DNA from: Phyllobacteriaceae bacterium
GTDB taxonomy: Bacteria > Pseudomonadota > Alphaproteobacteria > Rhizobiales > Rhizobiaceae
Assembly: GCA_016711085.1 (NCBI GenBank)
Contig: JADJTR010000007.1
Location: 135,698-199,697 of the forward strand
Reading direction: 5' to 3'
Length of the DNA stretch: 64,000 nt
The notes under the pieces are model-generated. The model was given only the letters and a program-made list of their open reading frames with translations, made no database searches and was not told the DNA's origin. The position numbers and the translations under genes are program-made. Positions 1-8,499 of this stretch are shown here, one piece after another; positions within the stretch are counted from its first letter, which is position 1, and each line of letters starts with the position of its first letter.

Positions 1-1037
1 ATGGCGGCCGAAATACCGTCGGGCGCATCCGATGCACCGGCGACGCGCTCGCCTTCCGGCGTGCGCGCCAGCGCCCTGAGTATGGCGGAAATCGCCGGGC
101 CGACTTCGGTCGAGGCGGCGCTGCGGCCATGGCGAACGCGGGCGCGCGCCAGTTCGCGCTCCATGTGCCGGCGCATGCGGCCGGCCAGTTCCTCGATGTC
201 GTCGGCGATACCGGTCTCGCCCCTGGCGCGCAGCTTGCCGATATCGGCGGCGAGCGCGGTCAGCGGCGTCTTCAGGCCGTGGGCAAGATCGGCGGCGCGG
301 TCGCGGGCGCGCGCCATGGCCTTGTCCTGCGCATCGAGCAAGGCGTTGACCTCGTCGACCAGCGGGGAGATTTCCGCAGGCGCAGCGGACGACAGGCGTT
401 TTTCGCGACCGGCGCGGATGGCGGCGACGCCTTCGCGCAAGCCGTCGACCGGGCGCAGGCCGGCGGCGATCTGTACAGCGAAGCCGCCGAGCAAGACGAC
501 GCCCAGAATGCCGAGCGCCGGCACCAGATCGCGGGCGAAACCGGCTTCCAGACTGGCGATCTCGGCGCGGTCGATGGCCACCGAGACTCGCAATTCGTGA
601 TCCTTGTCGCCGACCGGCACCAGGATCAATTGCTCGTGGACGAGAAGCGCTTCGCCGGCGGGGCCGGCCGATTCGTGCACATGGACCGCGCCCGGTTCGA
701 GCCTGTCGGCCGGCAGCGGCAATTCCGCGTCGAACAGCGAGCGCGAATGGATGCGGGCGCCGGCCGTCAGGTCGGACGCCTGCCAGTAGAGGCCGCCATA
801 GACGCGGGAAAAGCGCGGATCGGCCGGTTCGCGCGCCAGCGAAGGCGCGCCGGCCGCGTCGAAACGCAGACCGCCCGCCAGTTGCGCCAGATGGGTATCG
901 AGTTCCTGGGCTATGCGGCGCTCGAGGTGGCGGGTGAACAAGGCGTTGAGGCCGAACCATGTCGCAATCAGCGCCGCCGCCATGACGCCGCCGGCATAGG
1001 CCAGCAGGCGCAGCCGCAGCGAACCGCGTCCGATCAT
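1..1037 (-). CDS. PhoQ-like sensor histidine kinase (C-terminus cut by window edge)
   Basis: Read on the minus strand, this frame starts at an ATG that overlaps the stop of the response regulator upstream (ATGA) and stays open to base 1, giving about 345 residues with no stop. Residues 10-34 form a first membrane segment, a periplasmic loop of about 130 residues follows, and a second membrane segment lies near 170-193. A HAMP-like linker leads to an H-box reading DLAHGLKTPL near residue 250. That H-box style is typical of PhoQ-like kinases. The ATP-binding domain is largely outside the window. It should phosphorylate the neighbouring OmpR-type regulator. The signal is unknown; PepSY proteins next door suggest an envelope or cation signal, which is inference. 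Confidence 0.9.
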   Translation of the reverse strand, partial: MIGRGSLRLRLLAYAGGVMAAALIATWFGLNALFTRHLERRIAQELDTHLAQLAGGLRFDAAGAPSLAREPADPRFSRVYGGLYWQASDLTAGARIHSRSLFDAELPLPADRLEPGAVHVHESAGPAGEALLVHEQLILVPVGDKDHELRVSVAIDRAEIASLEAGFARDLVPALGILGVVLLGGFAVQIAAGLRPVDGLREGVAAIRAGREKRLSSAAPAEISPLVDEVNALLDAQDKAMARARDRAADLAHGLKTPLTALAADIGKLRARGETGIADDIEELAGRMRRHMERELARARVRHGRSAASTEVGPAISAILRALARTPEGERVAGASDAPDGISAA

Positions 1038-1705
1038 GGCGCCATCGCAGCGTCGGGGACGAGATATCCGAAGCCGCGTCGCGTTTCGATCAGGGCGGCC
1101 GGCAATTTGCGCCGCACACGGCCGATCAGCACTTCGACGGCGTTCGACTCGCGCTCGAAATGCACCGATTGAAGATGCTCGGCCAATTCCTGCTGCGGCA
1201 CGACGCGGCCCTTGTTGAGCATGAGATAGGCGACCAGGCGGTATTCCTGCGGCGACAACGCCACCGGCCGGCCGCGAACGGCGAGGCGCATCTGGCGGGT
1301 ATCGAGTTCGGCGTCGCCGGCGACGATGACCGGCGCGGCGTGACCGCCGGTGCGACGCACCACGGCGCGCAATCGCGCGATCAGCTCCTCCATGCGGAAC
1401 GGTTTGGGCAGATAGTCGTCGGCGCCGGCGTCGATGCCCTCGACGCGTTCGCTCCACGAGCCGCGCGCGGTGAGCACGACGACAGGGAAATTGCGGCCGG
1501 AGGCGCGCCAGCGCTTGAGGATCGACAGGCCATTCATGTGGGGAAGGCCGAGATCGAGGATTGCGGCGCCATAGGTTTCGGTGTCGCCGAGATGCCAGCC
1601 GTCCTCACCGTCGGATTCGGAATCGACCACGTAGCCTGCCTCTTCCAGGGCGCCGGCGACATCGGCGCGGATGCGGGCATCGTCCTCGATCAGCAGAATG
1701 CGCAT
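1034..1705 (-). CDS. OmpR/PhoP-family DNA-binding response regulator
   Basis: The 223-residue protein has an N-terminal receiver domain with the acidic pair near residues 8-9 (EDD), the phospho-acceptor Asp in ILDLGLP near residue 51 and the conserved Lys in PKPF near residue 102. A C-terminal winged-helix domain (about 125-220) ends in RRGFGYLV, the usual OmpR-class wing. The length is normal for the family. It overlaps the kinase gene downstream by 4 nt, so the two are translationally coupled. It sits 3 nt downstream of a PepSY-domain gene on the same strand, which may be in the same transcript or in its regulon. The family is certain; the target genes are not. Confidence 0.93.
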   Translation of the reverse strand: MRILLIEDDARIRADVAGALEEAGYVVDSESDGEDGWHLGDTETYGAAILDLGLPHMNGLSILKRWRASGRNFPVVVLTARGSWSERVEGIDAGADDYLPKPFRMEELIARLRAVVRRTGGHAAPVIVAGDAELDTRQMRLAVRGRPVALSPQEYRLVAYLMLNKGRVVPQQELAEHLQSVHFERESNAVEVLIGRVRRKLPAALIETRRGFGYLVPDAAMAP

Positions 1706-1708
1706 GGA

Positions 1709-2014
1709 TCAGTCATCTTCCTTGGATTCGACGACGACGCCAGTGCGCGAGTCGACATAAATCTCGCGGCGGCGACCTTTCGCATCGATATAGTAGATGC
1801 CGTAAAGCAGCACGCCGCGCTTTTTCTCGGTTTCTATGTCGACAATGCGCTTGCCGGTGATGTGACGGACCTTTTCGAGAATCACCGGCAAAGGCAGGGC
1901 ATCTCCGCGGCGACGCGCCTCATGGGCGTCGTCGTCATCATCGCCGCCGCCCTTGTCGGCGAAAGCCGGGGCGGCAAGCAGGGACAGCAGGAGAACAAGG
2001 ACTGTGCGGCGCAT
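1709..2014 (-). CDS. Secreted PepSY-domain protein with an Asp-rich segment
   Basis: I start this 101-residue protein at MRRTVLV because it gives a clean signal peptide (hydrophobic LVLLLSLLAAPAFA, cleavage near residue 19); the longer upstream frame lacks sense. A glycine and aspartate run (GGGDDDDDAHE) follows, then a single PepSY-like domain (about 42-98) ending in IYVDSRTGVVVESKEDD. PepSY domains are periplasmic and often bind or inhibit partner proteins; the acid run could bind cations, which is inference. It precedes the two-component pair on the same strand by 3 nt, a common alphaproteobacterial arrangement. Confidence 0.75.
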   Translation of the reverse strand: MRRTVLVLLLSLLAAPAFADKGGGDDDDDAHEARRRGDALPLPVILEKVRHITGKRIVDIETEKKRGVLLYGIYYIDAKGRRREIYVDSRTGVVVESKEDD

Positions 2015-2140
2015 GACGATCCAATGACATGGCGAATATGACATTTCGCTGACGCGTCTCCTCAGCGGTCCGTCATCAAGCCCCGGCCATAAGTCCGATT
2101 GTGCGAAGGGCAACGCCCAAACGACAATCCGGAGATCACC

Positions 2141-2416
2141 ATGAACAAGATCATCGCCATCGCACTCGCCGCCATCGCGTTCCCCGCCGTCGCCAACGCC
2201 ACGGGCGATTGCGGAAACAAGCCGCACGGCCAATGGATATCCAAGGCCGCGATCCAAGCCAAGGCGGAAGCGCTTGGCTATCAGGTCCGCCAGGTCAAGA
2301 TCGAGGGCGGATGCTACGAAGTCAAGGCGATCAAGAATGGCGCGAAGGTCGAGACCGTGTTCGATCCGGTGACCGGAAAAATCGTTCGCGACGAAAACGG
2401 CGAAGGCGCCAACTGA
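2141..2416 (+). CDS. Small periplasmic PepSY-domain protein
   Basis: ATG at 2141 follows a GGAG ribosome site at 2131. The 91-residue product has a signal peptide (MNKIIAIALAAIAFPAVANA), two cysteines (residues 24 and 57) that could form a disulfide, and a PepSY-like fold with VRQVKIEGGCYEV and FDPVTGKIV. It is divergent from the Asp-rich PepSY gene, and its stop overlaps the start of the cytochrome b561 gene (TGATG), so the two are probably co-translated. In related genomes a PepSY protein and a cytochrome b561 commonly sit together beside a PhoPQ-like pair; the joint function is not established. Confidence 0.8.
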   Translation: MNKIIAIALAAIAFPAVANATGDCGNKPHGQWISKAAIQAKAEALGYQVRQVKIEGGCYEVKAIKNGAKVETVFDPVTGKIVRDENGEGAN

Positions 2417-2979
2417 TGGCCTCAACTGCTGCCACAACGGCCTCCGGCGGCGCTTTGCCGCCGGAAACCGTCCGGGTGTGGGACCCGCTGGTCAGGTTCT
2501 TCCACTGGTCGCTTGTCGGTCTGTTCGCCTTCGCCTTCGTCACCGGCGACGAATGGGGCAAAGCGCATGTCGCGGCCGGCTATGCCATCGCCGCCCTCGT
2601 CGCATTCCGCGTTGTCTGGGGCTTCATCGGTTCGCGCCATGCGCGTTTCTCCGATTTCGTCGCCCGACCATCGACGGTTTTCGCCTTCCTGCGCGACAGC
2701 GTCTTCCTGAAGGCCCGGCGCTATTTCGACCATAATCCGGCTGGCGGCGCGATGGTGATCGCCCTTTTGCTGGCGATCTCGGTCATCGCCGCGACCGGGT
2801 AGATGATGACGACGAACGCCTTCTGGGGCGTCGAATGGGTGGAGGAGGCGCATGAAGCCGCCGCTTTTGCGACGCTCGGCCTGATCGTCCTGCATGTGGC
2901 CGGCGTCATCCTCGCCAGCTTCGAGCACCGCGAGAACCTCGTCGCAGCGATGTTCAACGGACGCAAGCGTCGCGACTGA
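2416..2979 (+). pseudogene. Cytochrome b561-type membrane protein interrupted by an in-frame TAG
   Basis: The frame starts at ATG 2416 and encodes a b-type cytochrome of the COG3658 type: RVWDPLVRFFHW carries the first haem-ligand His, and membrane helices follow. Translation meets TAG at 2800-2802 just after VIAATG, yet the same frame continues without a gap for 58 more codons (MMTTNAFWGVEWVEEAHE, then a last helix containing VLHVAGV with another haem-ligand His) to TGA at 2977-2979. In relatives a Trp or Tyr occupies the stop position, so one base change would explain it. Without the second half the protein loses a haem ligand. I treat it as a nonsense mutation or sequencing error. Confidence 0.85.
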
Positions 2980-3004
2980 CCCCCCTCAAGTCGCGCCTGC
3001 CGGA

Positions 3005-3028
3005 GGAGCGGCCGCTGGCCGCTCCTTT
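3005..3028. terminator. Hairpin terminator between convergent genes
   Basis: GGAGCGGCC (3005-3013) and GGCCGCTCC (3017-3025) form a perfect 9-bp GC-rich stem with a 3-nt loop, followed by TTT. It lies between the cytochrome b561 frame and the convergent CHAD gene, where a terminator is expected. Confidence 0.65.
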
Positions 3029-3035
3029 CGCGTGT

Positions 3036-3941
3036 CTATCGTTCCCGCGCTCGCCGCAATCGTCTGCGCAAAGCCTTGCGCATCGCGCCAGGGCGTTTGC
3101 GCAGCAGGCGTTTGGCTTCGGCCAGCGTCGCGGCGCGCAAGGCCTCGGCCTGGCGTTCGATCAGCTCGAGCGCCCGTTCGCCGGCCGGGCCGGCGACAAG
3201 CGCGGGCGCCTCGCGCCGCAAAGCGGCCGCCAGCACATCGCAATCGTTGAGGTCGCCGAGGCGTTCGCCGAGCGCATCGATGGCGGCGCGGCGCGTCTGG
3301 TCGGCCCAGACGAACCGCAGCAGGCCGAGATGATAGAGGTGGTCCTTGACGCGTTTGCGCAGCGTGTGAAACGCTGCCGCGGCGCCATCGGCCCGCGCCT
3401 GTTTCAAGGCGGAGCGCGCCTTGCGCACCGCCGAAGCCGCGCCCGAAGCCAACAGCTTTTCCACCCTCGCCTGCTTTGCCGGCAACGGGAAAGCGTCGAT
3501 CGCGGCGTAGGCGGCGCGGCAGGATTCCACCGCCGCGGCGACATGGGCGTCGACGCCCGACGCGGCGTGCGTCGTGACGGTTCTGCGGTGAATGAGGAAA
3601 TCCCTGACCGGCGTGAGAATGCCGGTGGAGGCCTCGTCGGGAAAGGCTGATTCCAGCCGGTCGAAAGCCTCGACCAGCGCTGCCGCGTCTCGCGCTTGCG
3701 CCAGCGAGGCGGCGACATTGCGGAAACGATCGATCTCGCGCTTCGCTGCTTGCGGATCGGCGGCGGCGACAAGCCGGTAGAAAGCGCGCAGGCGCTTGAA
3801 GCTTTTGCGCGCCTCGTGCACGCCTTCATGCAGGCGGTCTGGCGGCAGGGTCAGGTTGGCGACGGCGCGGGTCAGTTCGACATGGACGGCGCGCCGGATC
3901 GCTTCGTCGAGGCGGCCCGAAAAATCGAGCACGAAGCTCAT
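3036..3941 (-). CDS. CHAD-domain protein
   Basis: The 301-residue protein is an all-helical CHAD domain, recognised by HEARKSFKRLRAFYRL near residue 42 and by a second histidine-bearing repeat FHTLRKRVKDHLYHL near residue 192, with many Arg and Lys residues. CHAD proteins bind inorganic polyphosphate and are often fused to or next to CYTH triphosphatases. Here its ATG overlaps the stop of the CYTH gene by 4 nt, so the two make one translation-coupled pair that replaces the usual two-domain fusion. The protein lacks a signal peptide and should be cytoplasmic. The role in polyphosphate handling is inferred from the family. Confidence 0.88.
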   Translation of the reverse strand: MSFVLDFSGRLDEAIRRAVHVELTRAVANLTLPPDRLHEGVHEARKSFKRLRAFYRLVAAADPQAAKREIDRFRNVAASLAQARDAAALVEAFDRLESAFPDEASTGILTPVRDFLIHRRTVTTHAASGVDAHVAAAVESCRAAYAAIDAFPLPAKQARVEKLLASGAASAVRKARSALKQARADGAAAAFHTLRKRVKDHLYHLGLLRFVWADQTRRAAIDALGERLGDLNDCDVLAAALRREAPALVAGPAGERALELIERQAEALRAATLAEAKRLLRKRPGAMRKALRRRLRRARER

Positions 3942-4408
3942 GGCGGGGGACCGCCATCGCCGAGCGCCAGGTTGACGTTGAGATAGCGCTTGTCGTCAGT
4001 CACTTCGACGCCGAGCCATGGCGGCAGATCGGCATCGGGCACGTCGTCCTCGGTCTCGAGTTCGGCGACGACCAGTCCGGCGAGCGGACCGGCGAACTCG
4101 TCGATCTCGTAGACCCGGCCACGCCAGGCGACGAGGTGGCGGATCTTTTCAAGCACGCGGCCGATGGCGGCGTCACGCATGGCGAGAGCATCGGCGAGCG
4201 GCAAGGGATAGATGAATTCCTCGCGCCGGCGCGCGCCCTCGCCGAATTTCACTGTCATGGTGGCGCTGACCTCGTCGCGTATGCGCACCCGCAACGACCG
4301 GTCGGCGTCGACGATGACGTAAAACTGGACAATGGCGGAACGCCCTCCGGCGGCGGCGCGCCAGGCCGGGTCGGATACCAGGAATTTGCGTTCGACTTCG
4401 AGCGCCAT
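3938..4408 (-). CDS. CYTH-domain inorganic triphosphatase-like protein
   Basis: I start at MALEVERKFLV (ATG at 4406-4408) because this is the usual beginning of CYTH proteins and carries the signature ExExK motif (EVERK, residues 4-8). The 156-residue length fits a single CYTH tunnel domain. Charged strands such as LRVRIRD, TVKFG and YEIDEF continue the tunnel. The C-terminal DDKRYLNVNLAL is typical. The family hydrolyses inorganic triphosphate or related compounds with divalent metals. It overlaps the CHAD gene downstream. A longer upstream frame with no motif was not used. Confidence 0.9.
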   Translation of the reverse strand: MALEVERKFLVSDPAWRAAAGGRSAIVQFYVIVDADRSLRVRIRDEVSATMTVKFGEGARRREEFIYPLPLADALAMRDAAIGRVLEKIRHLVAWRGRVYEIDEFAGPLAGLVVAELETEDDVPDADLPPWLGVEVTDDKRYLNVNLALGDGGPPP

Positions 4409-4762
4409 GACGCCAGCCAAGCAGGCCTGACGCGGCCGATCAAGTGGGACGATGGTCGCGGGGGCCGAAGCCATTGCCGGGACCGTCCGGCTTGGCGATC
4501 CTTGCCACCTGTAAACGAACGAACAGACAGGCGCCAACCCGACGACCAAGGCGATGTCGCATGGCCCTTTCAGGACAGGCGCTGCCCACGGCGGCGATGC
4601 CGCGGTGGCGCGAGGCAAAACCGGGTCGCAGCGAAGGCTACTCGTTTCACGGGCGGTTTCGAAACGAGGAGTATGGAGAATTCTTAGCCTCTTTGCCCAC
4701 CATCATTTCAAATGACCAATGCCAGCCTTGCAATTAATCAATCGATTGATTAAAAGGCGGTC
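4409..4762. other. 354-nt intergenic region between the CYTH and tetR genes
   Basis: No convincing gene is present. It must hold the divergent promoters of the CYTH-CHAD pair and of the tetR-led operon. An 8-bp hairpin, CTCGTTTC (4641-4648) with GAAACGAG (4661-4668), sits in the middle, and a perfect 20-bp palindrome lies just before tetR. I cannot place -35 or -10 boxes with confidence. Confidence 0.6.
4734..4753. promoter_or_regulatory. Perfect 20-bp palindrome, probable TetR-family operator
   Basis: TTAATCAATC/GATTGATTAA is identical to its reverse complement. It is AT-rich in a GC-rich setting and ends 9 nt before the ATG of the TetR gene, with only the ribosome site (AAAAGGCGG) between. 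That position fits autorepression of the regulator and the exporter operon. Confidence 0.8.
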
Positions 4763-5437
4763 ATGCCCGATGAACCCGTCACCGGTCCGGAAGCGACTCG
4801 CCAATCCCTGATCGAATCCGGCCTGCGCCTGTTCGGCTCGAAGGGCTTTTCGGCGACATCGACGCGCGAAATCGCCGGCGAGGCGAAAGCCAATGTCGCC
4901 TCGATCGCCTATCATTTCGGCTCGAAGGACGGGCTGCGCAAGGCGATCGCCGACACCATAGCCGCCACCATGCGCGGTGTCATCGATGGCGCGTTTGCCG
5001 AACGCTTCGTCCTGCCGGAAGGCGACGCGCCGACGCGGCGCGAGGCGGCCAAGGCCGCCATCGCGACCGTCATCGACCGCATGGCGCGCTTCCTGCTGGC
5101 GAGCCCGATGGGCGCCTTGTTTCCCCGTTTCATCCTGCGCGAGATGACCGAACAGTCGGCCGCCTTCGACGCGCTCTATGGCGGCGTGTTCGAGCCGGTG
5201 CATAAAAAGCTGTGCGCGCTTTTCGCCGAGGCGACAGGCGTGGAGGCGGAATCGGAAGAGACGCGACTCACGGTCTTCGCGCTGATCGGGCCGCTGCTCT
5301 ATTTCCGCATCGGTGCGCCGGCGGTGCAAAGGCGCATGGGCTGGACCGGCTACGGGCCGGCGGAAGCGCGGAAAATCTCGACAACCGTGTCGCGGCTCGT
5401 CGCCGCGCGCCTCGACCAGAAAGACAAAACGTCATGA
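4763..5437 (+). CDS. TetR-family regulator, CecR (YbiH/DUF1956) type
   Basis: The 224-residue protein has a TetR helix-turn-helix at residues 10-60 (LFGSKGFSATSTREIA, then VASIAYHFGSKDGL) and a long helical C-domain of the DUF1956 type seen in Escherichia coli CecR. CecR controls the ybhGFSR drug exporter; here the gene directly precedes a ybhGFS-like set, with its TGA overlapping the adaptor ATG. It probably represses its own operon through the palindrome upstream. The inducing compound cannot be read from the sequence. Confidence 0.88.
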   Translation: MPDEPVTGPEATRQSLIESGLRLFGSKGFSATSTREIAGEAKANVASIAYHFGSKDGLRKAIADTIAATMRGVIDGAFAERFVLPEGDAPTRREAAKAAIATVIDRMARFLLASPMGALFPRFILREMTEQSAAFDALYGGVFEPVHKKLCALFAEATGVEAESEETRLTVFALIGPLLYFRIGAPAVQRRMGWTGYGPAEARKISTTVSRLVAARLDQKDKTS

Positions 5438-6381
5438 TGGAGTTCCTTTGCGCCATTCCGGTGATATCCGGACTGATCGCCGCCTGCGCGCCGGCTCCGC
5501 CGCTCGCCGTCGGCTATGTCGAAGGCGACTATGTGCTGATCGCGCCGATCGAGATGGCCGAGGTCAGGAGCCTTGCGGTCCGGCGCGGCGACCGTGTCGC
5601 GGCCGGGCAGGCGATCGCCGCGCTGGAGGATTCTGACGCGCGTTTCGCCGTCGCCGAAGCCGGCGCGGCGTTGGCCCAGGCCGAGGCGCAGCTCGCCAAT
5701 CTGAAGCAGGGCCGCCGACCGGAGGAACTCGCCGTGCTCGATGCGGCGCGGCAATCGGCCGAGGCGGCGAAAAACGAGGCGGAACGCACCTTTGCCCGCA
5801 TCGAGGACCTCAACAAACGCGGCATCGCCTCCCGCGCCGATCTCGACGCGGCGCGCACCCAGGTGGAGGTGAAGGCCGCGGCGCTGGCGCAGGCGGACGC
5901 CAATCTGGCGGTGGCGAAGCTGCCGGCGCGCGCCGAGGAAATCCGCGCCAGCGAACAGGCGGTCGAGCGGGCGCGGGCAGCCGGAGACCAAGCGGCGTGG
6001 CGGCTATCGAAACGATCGCTTGCGGCGCCGGCGGCGGGCCGCGTCACCGACGTGATCCGCAATCCCGGCGACCTTGCCGGACCGACCGCGCCAATCCTGT
6101 CCCTGCTGCCGGACGGAGCGGTGAAGCTGCGGCTCTACGTGCCCGAAACGGTTTTGTCCTCGGTTGCACTGGGTGCGACGCTGGCGGTGCAATGCGACGG
6201 TTGCGGCGAAGGGTTGTCCGCGGTCGTGACCTATATCTCGCCCGATCCGGAATTCACGCCGCCGGTGATCTATTCGCTGGAGAACCGCCAAAAACTGGTC
6301 TTCCTCGTCGAGGCGCGGCCGGAAGGCGAGACGACGCGGCTGCAGCCCGGCCAGATCGTCGACGCGCGGATCGCGCCATGA
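5434..6381 (+). CDS. HlyD/YbhG-like membrane fusion protein of an ABC exporter
   Basis: I start at MMEFLCAIP (5434), which overlaps the TetR stop. The 315-residue protein has a short N-terminal hydrophobic stretch, a lipoyl-like half motif (VRRGDRVAAGQAIAAL, about residues 48-63), a long helical hairpin rich in Ala, Glu and Gln (about 70-190), and a second lipoyl half with a beta-barrel (LAAPAAGRVTDV onwards). A possible lipobox-like IAACAP near residue 15 could allow lipid anchoring. It should link the inner-membrane ABC transporter to the outer membrane. Its stop overlaps the ATPase start by 4 nt. Confidence 0.88.
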   Translation: MMEFLCAIPVISGLIAACAPAPPLAVGYVEGDYVLIAPIEMAEVRSLAVRRGDRVAAGQAIAALEDSDARFAVAEAGAALAQAEAQLANLKQGRRPEELAVLDAARQSAEAAKNEAERTFARIEDLNKRGIASRADLDAARTQVEVKAAALAQADANLAVAKLPARAEEIRASEQAVERARAAGDQAAWRLSKRSLAAPAAGRVTDVIRNPGDLAGPTAPILSLLPDGAVKLRLYVPETVLSSVALGATLAVQCDGCGEGLSAVVTYISPDPEFTPPVIYSLENRQKLVFLVEARPEGETTRLQPGQIVDARIAP

Positions 6382-7304
6382 ACGGCGACAATGTCATCGC
6401 TGTCAGCGGACTGACCAAGGCCTATGGCGGACGCAAGGTCGTCGACGATGTGACGATGTCGGTCAAACGCGGCGAGATCGTCGGCTTCCTCGGGCCGAAC
6501 GGATCGGGCAAGACGACGACGATCCGCATGATGTGCGGGCTGCTGCACCCCGATTCCGGCGGCGGCAATGTACTCGGTTTCGACCTCGCCACCGAAGGCC
6601 TGAAGATCAAGCGCCAGGTCGGCTACATGACACAGCGCTTCTCGCTTTATTCCGACCTGACGATCGAGGAGAATCTGTATCTGGTGGCGCGCCTCTACGA
6701 CATGCGCCCGACCAGGGAGCATGTCGACAAGACGCTCGAGGACCTCGGCCTGACGTCGCGCAAAGGCCAGCTTGCCGGCACGCTGTCGGGCGGCTGGAAG
6801 CAGCGCCTGGCGCTCGCCGCCGCCATCATGCACAAGCCGCAATTGCTGCTTCTCGACGAGCCCACCGCCGGCGTCGATCCGAAGGCGCGGCGCGAGTTCT
6901 GGGACGAGATTCACCTTCTCGCCGAGGGCGGGCTGACGGTGCTGGTCTCCACCCATTACATGGACGAAGCGGAACGCTGCCACACGATCCGCTACATCTC
7001 GTATGGCAAGCTGCTCGCCGCCGGCACAGTCGATGAAGTGGTGGCGCAGGCCGGGCTGACCACCTTCGTCATCGAGGGACCTGACCTCACCCGCATCGCC
7101 ATCGAACTGCGCGGCCTGCCGGGCGTCGAACAGGTCGCCCCCTTCGGCAATTCGCTGCATGTGGTCGGCTCGGACGCGATCATGCTCAACGAAACGCTTC
7201 GCCCCTATGACGACCGGCCTGGCTTGTCGGTGCGCCGCGGCGAAACCTCGCTCGAGGATGTGTTCATCCGCTTCATGAGCGCTTCCACGGACAACATGTC
7301 ATGA
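6378..7304 (+). CDS. ABC exporter ATP-binding protein (YbhF-like, single domain)
   Basis: The 308-residue protein begins MNGDNVIAVSGLTKAYGG and has Walker A GPNGSGKTT (about residues 38-46), a signature LSGGWKQR, Walker B LLLLDEPTAGVDP and the switch His in STHYMDEAE. The C-terminal 70 residues match the tail of drug-export ATPases. Escherichia coli YbhF is a fusion of two ATPase domains; this homologue has only one, so a homodimer is expected. It overlaps the gene before and the permease after it, giving a compact operon. Confidence 0.92.
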   Translation: MNGDNVIAVSGLTKAYGGRKVVDDVTMSVKRGEIVGFLGPNGSGKTTTIRMMCGLLHPDSGGGNVLGFDLATEGLKIKRQVGYMTQRFSLYSDLTIEENLYLVARLYDMRPTREHVDKTLEDLGLTSRKGQLAGTLSGGWKQRLALAAAIMHKPQLLLLDEPTAGVDPKARREFWDEIHLLAEGGLTVLVSTHYMDEAERCHTIRYISYGKLLAAGTVDEVVAQAGLTTFVIEGPDLTRIAIELRGLPGVEQVAPFGNSLHVVGSDAIMLNETLRPYDDRPGLSVRRGETSLEDVFIRFMSASTDNMS

Positions 7305-8425
7305 CCTTTTTCTCGCTTCGGCGCTTCGGCGCCATGCTGGCCAAGGAATTCGTGCAGATGAAGCGCGACCGCATCACCTTTGCGATGATGCTGGGCGTGC
7401 CGCTGATGCAGCTGATCCTGTTCGGTTTCGCTATCAATTCGGATCCGAAAGGATTGCCGGCGGCGCTGGTGACGGCAAGTCAGGACCATTATTCGCGCGC
7501 CATGATCCATGCGCTGGAGACGACCGGCTACTATCGCTTCGTGGCCCAGGCGGCGAGCGCGAGCGAAGCGGAAGCCATGATGGCGGCCGGCGAAGTGGTG
7601 TTCGTCGTCACCATTCCCTCCGATTTTCCCAAGAAGATCGGGCGCGGCGAAAAGGCGCAAATCCTCATCGAGGCCGACGCCACCGACCCCTCTGTCGCGT
7701 CGGGGGCGATCTCCACCTTGTCGACGGTTGTCGCCTCGGCGCTGGAGCGCGAGCGCGGGGCGGAATGGACACTGCCAAGGGGCGGCCTCGATGTCGTCGT
7801 TCACCGCCGTTACAATCCGGAAGGCATCTCGCAATACAACATCGTGCCCGGCCTGCTCGGCGTCATCCTGCAGATGACGATGGTGATGATGACGGCGATG
7901 GCGCTGACGCGAGAGACCGAACGCGGCACGATGGAAAACCTGCTCGCCATGCCGGCGACGCCGATGGAGATCATGCTCGGCAAGGTCATCCCCTATCTCG
8001 TCGTCGGCGCGGTGCAGGTGATCGTTGTGCTCGTCGCGTCGAAGCTGCTGTTCGCGGTGCCTTTTGTCGGGCCGATGGGCTTGCTGCTGTTCTCCATCCT
8101 CGTCTTCGTGCTGGCGCTGGTCCTGCTCGGCTACACGATCTCGACGATGTCGGAGACGCAGATGCAGGCGATGCAGCTGACCTTCTTTTTCTTTCTGCCG
8201 TCGCTGCTGCTTTCCGGTTTCATGTTCCCGTTCCGCGGCATGCCGGGCTGGGCGCAGGCGATCGGCGAGATTTTCCCGCTGACGCATTTCCTGCGCGTCA
8301 TCCGCGCCGTGATGCTGAAAGGCGCCGAGTGGCCGGCGATCTCGTGGGAAGTGTCGGTGCTGTTCCTGTTCGTGTTCATCTATGGCGGGCTGGCGCTGCT
8401 GCGCTTCCGGCGGACGCTGGATTGA
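7301..8425 (+). CDS. ABC-2 type exporter permease (YbhS/YbhR-like)
   Basis: The 374-residue protein has one N-terminal membrane helix (MMLGVPLMQLILFGFAINSD), a large periplasmic domain (about 45-175) and five C-terminal helices starting near residue 180, with the ABC-2 signature region around ERGTMENLLAMPATPMEIMLGK. This is the standard ABC-2 half-transporter layout. Escherichia coli has two permeases (YbhS and YbhR) in this system; only one is present here, so a homodimer is likely. It overlaps the ATPase gene by 4 nt. Confidence 0.9.
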   Translation: MTFFSLRRFGAMLAKEFVQMKRDRITFAMMLGVPLMQLILFGFAINSDPKGLPAALVTASQDHYSRAMIHALETTGYYRFVAQAASASEAEAMMAAGEVVFVVTIPSDFPKKIGRGEKAQILIEADATDPSVASGAISTLSTVVASALERERGAEWTLPRGGLDVVVHRRYNPEGISQYNIVPGLLGVILQMTMVMMTAMALTRETERGTMENLLAMPATPMEIMLGKVIPYLVVGAVQVIVVLVASKLLFAVPFVGPMGLLLFSILVFVLALVLLGYTISTMSETQMQAMQLTFFFFLPSLLLSGFMFPFRGMPGWAQAIGEIFPLTHFLRVIRAVMLKGAEWPAISWEVSVLFLFVFIYGGLALLRFRRTLD

Positions 8426-8499
8426 ACCAGACGCGATCGCCGATTGACCGTGCAGACGCCGACGCCTAGACCATCTGCGCAATTCCCGGAGGCAGAACC

